DNA of 11,243 nucleotides from an uncultured Clostridia bacterium (lineage in GTDB: Bacteria > Bacillota > Clostridia > Christensenellales > Borkfalkiaceae): positions 1-11,243 of the forward strand of contig CALVZR010000175.1 of NCBI GenBank assembly GCA_944372565.1, given 5' to 3'. Position 1 is the first letter of the stretch; each line of letters begins with the position of its first letter. The position numbers and the translations under genes are program-made. Shown here piece by piece: positions 6,389 to 11,243 of the stretch. The notes beneath the pieces are model-generated. The model searched no databases. It was not told the DNA's origin and saw only the letters and a list, made by a program, of their open reading frames with translations.

Positions 6389-8953
6389 TTATTTCACCTT
6401 TTCTTTGAGATCCTGCAAAATATTGAAGGCTTGCAGGGGCGTGAGGTTATCGAAATCGAGCTCCCCGATGATGCGCTCCGCCTCGCTTTTCGCCGGCGGC
6501 GCGTCCTCCCCGCGCTCCTCTTCGAAGGAGTGCAGCACGAGTTCGTTTTTCTCCAGTTTTTTCAAAACGGCTTTGGCCTGCGCCGTTACCTCCGCGGGAA
6601 CGCCCGCGAGCGCGGCGACCTCTATGCCGAAACTCTTGTTGGCGCCGCCGCGCATGATCTTGCGCATAAACACGATGGTGTTGTTGAGTTCGCGCACGGT
6701 TACTTTGTAATTCTTCACCCCTTCGAGCGCGCCTTCGAGTTCGGTCAGTTCGTGATAATGCGTGGCGAAAAGCGTTTTCGCCCTGATCTTGCGCGTGAGA
6801 TAATCCACAACCGCCCACGCGATGCTCAGCCCGTCGAACGTGCTCGTGCCCCGCCCGATCTCGTCGAGAATGAGCAGGCTGTTGGGCGTGGCGTTGCGTA
6901 AAATGGCGGCGACTTCGTTCATCTCCACCATAAACGTGCTCTGATCGGAAATGAGGCTGTCGCTCGCGCCGATCCTCGTGAAAATTTTATCCGTGACGGG
7001 GATCATCGCCGATTTTGCGGGCACGAAACTGCCGATGTGCGCCATAAGCACGATGAGCGCCACCTGGCGCATATACGTGCTCTTGCCCGCCATGTTCGGG
7101 CCGGTAATGATGAGCGTTCTGTTTTCGCCCGCGTCCATATAACAGTCGTTGGGCACGAACTGCTCTTCCGAAACGCACTCCACCACGGGGTGTCGCCCCG
7201 CAACGATATCGAGCGGTTTTCCCGCTTCGACGATCTCCGGACGGACGTAATTGTTCTTTTTCGCCGTCTGCGCGAGCGATACGAGCGCGTCGAGCGAGGC
7301 GAGCGTTTCCGCCGCGGTTTTGAGTTCTTCGATATGCCCCGCGAGCGCGTCTTTCAGTTCGGAGAAAAGCCGCTGTTCGGTTTTGAGCGAGCGCTCCGCC
7401 GCGGTGAGCAGTTTTTCTTCCAGTTCTTTGAGTTCCTCCGTGATGTAGCGTTCGCAGTTGGCGAGCGTCTGTTTGCGCTGATATTCGTACGGTACGAGTT
7501 CCTTGAAGGAATTGGTGACTTCGATATAATAGCCGAATACGCGGTTATAGTGGATGCGCAGCGTTTTGATGCCCGTTTTCTGCCGCTCGCGCGCCTCCAT
7601 CTCGCGGATCATCGCGCGCCCGTTTCCCGCGAGGGAACGAAGTTCGTCGAGTTCCTTATCGTATCCGTCGCGGATATAGCCGCCGTCTTTGAGGTTGGCG
7701 GGCAGATCCTCCGCGATCGCCGAATACAGCAGTTTCGTAAGCGCCGAAAAATCTCCCAGCGAACGGTTCAGATCGTCGAGCGCGGCGCATTGGATGCCCG
7801 ATAAGATGAATTTCACGTTGGGAACCACGCTTAAAGAGTCCGCAAGCAGGCGGCAGTCCTTGGGCTGCAGATTGCCGTTCGAGATCTTTCCCGTGATCCT
7901 GCCCACGTCCCGCACGCCCGAAAACATCTCCGCGATGCCCTCGCGCGCCATGTTGTTGTTCACGAACGCCTGCACGCCGTCCAGCCTGTACTCGATGGCT
8001 TTCACGCTTTGCAGCGGGGATAAAAGCCAGCTTTGCAGCATCCGCGCGCCCATACTGGTTTTGGTTTTATCGAGCACCCACAGAAGAGAACCGTATTTTT
8101 TTCCGTCCCGCAGTGTTTTCGTGAGTTCGAGGTTTCGCATGGCGGTCGTATCGAGTTCCATGAATTCCCCGCTCTTTTCCAGGCGGATCTGCGTGATGTT
8201 GCCGAGGGAATGTTTCTGCGTTTCCCGTAAATACGCGACGAGCGCCCCCGCGGCGCTCACCGCGGCGCGCTCCCCTTCCAGATGGAAGGCGGCGAGGTTT
8301 TTCACGCCGAATTGTTTTTTGAGCGTTTCTTTGGCGTTTTCGTATTCAAACTCCCCTTCCGAATAGGCGGAGAAGGCGGGGAGAATGCGGCGGGAAACGG
8401 CGGCGGACTGCCCGAATTTTTTCGCCGCCTCGCCGTTGCAGATGATCTCCGCGGGAGAAAGCCGCATAAGCTCGTCCGTCAGTTTGCCCTCCTCCGCGAC
8501 ATTTTTCACGAAAAACTCCCCCGTGGTGATGTCCGCCCAGCTTGCCGACGCGCCGTCTTTTCCCGCATACACGCAAACGAGGAAATTGTTGCTCTTCTCG
8601 TCGATCAGCGTTTCTTCCGTGAGCGTGCCTGCGGTGATGATCTTGATCACGTCCCTTTCCACGAGGGTTCTGCCGTCCGGTTCGGTGAGCTGTTCACAGA
8701 TCGCCACCTTAAAGCCCTGTTCCACGAGTCTGGAAATATAAAGATCGGCCGCATGATAGGGCACGCCGCACATGGGCGCTCGTTCTTCCAGCCCGCAGTC
8801 CCTGCCCGTGAGCGTAAGATCGAGGGCGGCGGAAACCCTGACCGCGTCGTCGAAAAACATCTCGTAAAAATCGCCGAGGCGGTAAAAGAGCACGCAGTCT
8901 TTATACTTTTCCTTGACCTGCAGATAATGTTTCATCATCGGTGAAAGCGCCAT
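6389..8953 (-). CDS. mutS: DNA mismatch repair protein MutS
   Basis: Recognises mismatches and small loops and recruits MutL. 854 aa, a normal MutS1 length. The N-terminal mismatch-binding motif is GDFYEMF (27-33; Phe29 and Glu31 contact the mispair). Connector, lever and clamp regions follow (clamp segment GIKTLRIHYNRVFGYYIEVT). The ABC-type ATPase has Walker A GPNMAGKST (618-626, Lys624), the signature region around SDSLISDQSTFMVEM, Walker B LLILDEIGRGTSTFDG (Asp697, Glu698) and FATHYHEL. The C-terminus has the small helical tail NLTPLQAFNILQDLKEKV. I see no Q-x-L/S-LF-type sliding-clamp motif in the short acidic linker before this tail, where many bacterial MutS have one. The start is 4 bases after the miaB stop with AGGGGA about 10 bases upstream. 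It ends in TAA and mutL starts 1 base later. Confidence 0.98.
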   Translation of the reverse strand: MALSPMMKHYLQVKEKYKDCVLFYRLGDFYEMFFDDAVRVSAALDLTLTGRDCGLEERAPMCGVPYHAADLYISRLVEQGFKVAICEQLTEPDGRTLVERDVIKIITAGTLTEETLIDEKSNNFLVCVYAGKDGASASWADITTGEFFVKNVAEEGKLTDELMRLSPAEIICNGEAAKKFGQSAAVSRRILPAFSAYSEGEFEYENAKETLKKQFGVKNLAAFHLEGERAAVSAAGALVAYLRETQKHSLGNITQIRLEKSGEFMELDTTAMRNLELTKTLRDGKKYGSLLWVLDKTKTSMGARMLQSWLLSPLQSVKAIEYRLDGVQAFVNNNMAREGIAEMFSGVRDVGRITGKISNGNLQPKDCRLLADSLSVVPNVKFILSGIQCAALDDLNRSLGDFSALTKLLYSAIAEDLPANLKDGGYIRDGYDKELDELRSLAGNGRAMIREMEARERQKTGIKTLRIHYNRVFGYYIEVTNSFKELVPYEYQRKQTLANCERYITEELKELEEKLLTAAERSLKTEQRLFSELKDALAGHIEELKTAAETLASLDALVSLAQTAKKNNYVRPEIVEAGKPLDIVAGRHPVVECVSEEQFVPNDCYMDAGENRTLIITGPNMAGKSTYMRQVALIVLMAHIGSFVPAKSAMIPVTDKIFTRIGASDSLISDQSTFMVEMNEVAAILRNATPNSLLILDEIGRGTSTFDGLSIAWAVVDYLTRKIRAKTLFATHYHELTELEGALEGVKNYKVTVRELNNTIVFMRKIMRGGANKSFGIEVAALAGVPAEVTAQAKAVLKKLEKNELVLHSFEEERGEDAPPAKSEAERIIGELDFDNLTPLQAFNILQDLKEKVK

Positions 8954-8957
8954 TTTG

Positions 8958-10286
8958 TCAGTTCCCCTTTCGCATTTTGCTTCCCGTCAGCGAAATCCCG
9001 TTCGCCGCGTGTATTTTCACATCGCAGAAATTGCCGATGTCCGTTTCTTCGCCGCCGTCGAAACAGATGGTTTTTCCGTATTCGTCCCGCCCGAAGAAGA
9101 GCGATTTTTCCCGATCGTACCCCTCGCAGAGCACTTCCGCCGTTTTCCCCGCGTAGCTTTCGGAAATTTCCCTGTTCACGGCGTTCTGCAATTCGATGAG
9201 CCTGATGATGCGCTGTTTGGAAACCTCTTCGGGCACCTGCCCTTCCATCGCGGCGGCCGCCGTTCCCCTGCGCGGAGAATACACGAACGTGAACGCCCCG
9301 TGAAAGCGCGCGCGCTTCACGAGTTCGAGCGTCGCCTCGAAATCTTCCTCCGTTTCCGTGGGAAATCCCACCATCACGTCGGACGTGACGGCGCAGTCCG
9401 GCACGATTTTTTTCAGCATATCGAGCTTTTCGAGATACTGCCCGCCCGTATAGCGGCGGTTCATCAATTTTAAAATCCTGTCCGAACCGGACTGCACGGG
9501 AAGGTGCACCGCGTGGCAGATCTTTTCGCTTTCCGCGATCGCGCGGGCAACGTCTTCGGAAAGGTCCTTCGGATGATTGGTCATAAACCGCAGGCGGAAA
9601 CGCCCCTCTATCGCGTCGATCTTCCTCAGAAGATCGGCAAAGGAAACGCCGCCTTCCCCGCGGTAGGAATTCACGTTCTGCCCGAGCAGGGTGATCTCCT
9701 TATACCCTTCGGCAACGAGGTTTTCGCATTCGCGCACGACGTCCTCCGCCCGGCGGCTCCGTTCGCGCCCGCGCACATAAGGCACGATGCAGTAAGAGCA
9801 GAAGTTATCGCATCCGTACATGATGTTCACCCATGCGTTGGGATAACTCGAACGCAGTTTGGGCGTGCCTTCCGAAATCGCGCCCTCCTTTTCCTCCACC
9901 GCGAGCACGCTCTTTTTTTCGTTCAGCCGCTTTAAAAACAGTTCGCCGAACTGTTCCAGATTGTGCGTGCCGAACACGATATCGATAAAGGGAAAGGTCT
10001 TTTTCAGCCGTTCCGCCCCGCCCTTTTGCTGGGTCATACAGCCGCCCACGGCGATGATGAGATCCTTTTTCTCTTTTTTGAGTTTTTTGAGCGCGCCGAT
10101 GTTCCCTCGCGCCCTTTCCTCCGCGTTTTCGCGGATACAGCAGGTATTGAAGATGATCGCGTCCGCCTGCCGTTCGTCCTCAATCGGTTCATAGCCCAGC
10201 CCCCGCATAATGCCGGCGAGTTTTTCCGATTCGTGCACGTTCATCTGACAGCCGTACGTAACGATGTGAAATGTTTTTCTTTCCAT
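8958..10286 (-). CDS. miaB: tRNA-2-methylthio-N6-dimethylallyladenosine synthase MiaB
   Basis: Radical-SAM methylthiotransferase that converts i6A37 (made by MiaA) to ms2i6A37 in tRNA. 442 aa from the ATG at 10286. Its start is set by the promoter: in-frame starts further upstream (10319, 10343) fall inside the -10 and -35 boxes, while 10286 begins at the conserved MERKTFHIVTYGCQMN. The N-terminal UPF0004 domain has cluster cysteines Cys13 (YGCQMN), Cys49 (NTCCIRENAE) and Cys83 (GGCMTQ). The radical-SAM domain has Cys159-x3-Cys163-x2-Cys166 (YGCDNFCSYCIVPYVRGRE). Family blocks VQSGSDRILKLMNRRYT and VGFPTETEEDF follow, then a C-terminal TRAM domain from about residue 375. CQMN together with NTC-x-IREN separates MiaB from MtaB and RimO. 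The ribosome site is weak (GAAGAAA). It is the first gene of a six-gene operon. Confidence 0.97.
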   Translation of the reverse strand: MERKTFHIVTYGCQMNVHESEKLAGIMRGLGYEPIEDERQADAIIFNTCCIRENAEERARGNIGALKKLKKEKKDLIIAVGGCMTQQKGGAERLKKTFPFIDIVFGTHNLEQFGELFLKRLNEKKSVLAVEEKEGAISEGTPKLRSSYPNAWVNIMYGCDNFCSYCIVPYVRGRERSRRAEDVVRECENLVAEGYKEITLLGQNVNSYRGEGGVSFADLLRKIDAIEGRFRLRFMTNHPKDLSEDVARAIAESEKICHAVHLPVQSGSDRILKLMNRRYTGGQYLEKLDMLKKIVPDCAVTSDVMVGFPTETEEDFEATLELVKRARFHGAFTFVYSPRRGTAAAAMEGQVPEEVSKQRIIRLIELQNAVNREISESYAGKTAEVLCEGYDREKSLFFGRDEYGKTICFDGGEETDIGNFCDVKIHAANGISLTGSKMRKGN

Positions 10287-10314
10287 AATTTCTTCGCTTT
10301 GTTTTTTCCTATTT

Positions 10315-10343
10315 ATCATACACGAAAAGGGCGGATTTGTCAA
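10315..10343 (-). promoter_or_regulatory. Promoter of the miaB-mutS-mutL-miaA operon
   Basis: On the - strand, TTGACA (10343-10338), a 17-base spacer and TATGAT (10320-10315) form a near-consensus sigma-A promoter. The start of transcription should be near 10308, leaving a leader of about 22 bases before miaB. No other comparable promoter is apparent at the tight junctions downstream, so it probably drives all six genes. Confidence 0.82.
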
Positions 10344-10354
10344 TTTATAAAAGG

Positions 10355-10360
10355 TATAAT
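10355..10360 (+). promoter_or_regulatory. Possible -10 box for the penicillin-binding protein gene
   Basis: A perfect TATAAT lies 27 bases before the ATG at 10388, but no good -35 sits 16-18 bases upstream (best is CGGATT). A second candidate, TATACT (10376-10381), ends 6 bases before the ATG, the same geometry as lexA, but also lacks a -35. Either may be real. The region is back to back with the miaB promoter. Confidence 0.4.
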
Positions 10361-10387
10361 AAGAGCAAAAACATCTATACTAAGGGT

Positions 10388-11203
10388 ATGAAAAAGCTAC
10401 TGAAATTCTTTTTGATTTTCACCTCGGCGCTGGGCGTGCTGCTCCTCTCTATCGTGATCTGCGCCGTGTGCGTGACGGCGGGATATTCGCTCGACGCCGC
10501 GAAACTCATCGATACGGAATACACGGCGGAATTTTACGATAAAAACGGGCGGGAAATTTCGGCGTTTTCGGGCGAAAACCTCGTTTCCGAAAAGGAAGAT
10601 ATCCCCTCTTACGTGAAAAACGCCTTCGTTGCGGTGGAAGACAAGCGCTTTTATTCCCATAAAGGGGTCGACTTAAAGGCGCTCGCGCGGGCGGCTTTCA
10701 ACAATATCAAGTCCTTTTCTTTCAAGGAGGGCGCGTCCACCATCAGCCAGCAGCTTATCAAAAACACCCACCTGACGAACGAAAAGACCATCCGCAGAAA
10801 GCTGATCGAATTCAAACTCACCCGCCAGCTGGAAAAGATGTTCACCAAAGAGGAAATTCTCGAAATGTATCTCAACACCATCTATTTCGGGAAAAACTCC
10901 TACGGCATCACCGCCGCGGCGAAGAATTATTTCAATAAAAACGTGGGCGAGCTCACCCTCGGCGAGGCGGCGGCGCTCGCGGGCGTGGTGAAAGCGCCCT
11001 CCGCCTATTCTCCCGCGAACGACATCGGAAAATGCAAAGAAAGGCGGAATCTCGTTTTGAAACTCATGAAAGAGCAGAATATGATCTCCGAAAGCGAGCG
11101 CGCAAAGGCGGCGGCGGAAGAGATCGTGCTGGCGCAAGGGGAAAAAAGCGCGGGGTTTTTCTATCTCCAACGCGCGAAAGCCAAACTGAAAAATATTCTC
11201 TAA
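10388..11203 (+). CDS. Class A penicillin-binding protein, glycosyltransferase half, ended by an in-frame TAA
   Basis: Peptidoglycan glycosyltransferase (GT51) that polymerises lipid II at the outer face of the membrane. 271 codons before the stop. Residues 1-32 are a short basic N-terminus and one membrane anchor (about 5-31), placing the rest outside. All five GT51 motifs are present: EDKRFYSHKGVD (84-95, catalytic Glu84), GASTISQQLIKN (115-126), RKLIEFKLTRQLE (137-149, with Glu141 in the second catalytic position), FGKNSYGITAAAKNYF and EAAALAGVVKAPSAYSP. The ATG at 10388 starts right before the anchor; AAGGG is present but only a base or so ahead of it, closer than usual. Class A PBPs are usually 600-900 aa with a C-terminal transpeptidase. 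Here TAA at 11201 stops the frame, yet the same frame goes on with plausible PBP residues. Options are a nonsense mutation, a sequencing or assembly error, or a genuine single-domain transglycosylase. The domain call is secure; the full-gene status is not. Confidence 0.9.
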   Translation: MKKLLKFFLIFTSALGVLLLSIVICAVCVTAGYSLDAAKLIDTEYTAEFYDKNGREISAFSGENLVSEKEDIPSYVKNAFVAVEDKRFYSHKGVDLKALARAAFNNIKSFSFKEGASTISQQLIKNTHLTNEKTIRRKLIEFKLTRQLEKMFTKEEILEMYLNTIYFGKNSYGITAAAKNYFNKNVGELTLGEAAALAGVVKAPSAYSPANDIGKCKERRNLVLKLMKEQNMISESERAKAAAEEIVLAQGEKSAGFFYLQRAKAKLKNIL

Positions 11204-11243
11204 ATCAACCCGTACAACATGAAAAAATGCAAAATTTACACCT
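11204..11243 (+). other. Possible continuation of the PBP reading frame after the stop
   Basis: Directly after the TAA, in the same frame, 13 codons read INPYNMKKCKIYT up to the window edge. K-I-Y-T(-T-[LI]-D) is the usual entry to the transpeptidase part of class A PBPs, shortly after the GT51 domain. This suggests that the downstream half of the gene lies beyond the edge in frame. No ribosome-binding site or well-placed new start is visible, although an ATG occurs at 11219. Only 13 residues can be seen. Confidence 0.5.

Noticed and set aside
7037..7804. A 255-codon + strand frame opposite mutS
   Set aside because: Antisense to the MutS ATPase and clamp coding region, Arg/Phe-rich, no domain.
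10287..10343. Upstream in-frame starts that would lengthen MiaB by up to 19 residues
   Set aside because: They lie within the -35/-10 of the operon promoter and add residues not typical of MiaB; the ATG at 10286 matches the family N-terminus.

Overview
This window looks like a chromosomal housekeeping segment from a Clostridia-type Bacillota (Firmicutes). Three things suggest this: the neighbourhood hflX / lexA / YnbB-type PLP enzyme / miaA / mutL / mutS / miaB, a LexA box of the Firmicutes CGAAC-N4-GTTCG type, and a MutL that carries the endonuclease motif. Genes are fairly GC-rich and promoters are AT-rich with TTGACA-like -35 boxes. I cannot name a genus; an uncultured gut Clostridia lineage would fit, but that is a guess.

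Left part (1-1840). The 3' portion of hflX enters from the left edge on the + strand and ends at a hairpin. A 54-residue, eight-cysteine protein on the - strand and lexA on the + strand diverge from a compact regulatory region (about 1040-1182). That region holds two sigma-A-like promoters, a palindromic LexA box overlapping the lexA -35 element, and two further inverted repeats. lexA appears to start almost exactly at its transcription start (leaderless) and ends at a perfect 16-bp hairpin terminator shared with the converging operon.

Centre (1870-10320). One - strand operon runs miaB-mutS-mutL-miaA-(PLP lyase-like)-(unknown 156 aa). A TTGACA-17-TATGAT promoter precedes miaB. Gaps are 4 nt (miaB-mutS) and 1 nt (mutS-mutL), and the last three junctions are all 4-nt ATGA stop/start overlaps, so translation is probably coupled. 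MiaA and MiaB act in sequence on A37 of UNN-decoding tRNAs (i6A, then ms2i6A). MutS and MutL do mismatch repair, with MutL of the nicking type. The PLP enzyme and the unknown protein are co-transcribed, but their link to repair or tRNA modification is unclear.

Right part (10388-11243). Divergent from miaB is a class A penicillin-binding protein gene whose GT51 glycosyltransferase domain is intact. It is interrupted by an in-frame TAA at 11201. The same frame continues after the stop with residues that look like the entry to the transpeptidase half (ending KIYT at the window edge). This apparent nonsense interruption is the most unusual thing here. I see no mobile elements, CRISPR, tRNA or rRNA, no gene-free stretch longer than about 150 bases, and no clear new multi-gene system.
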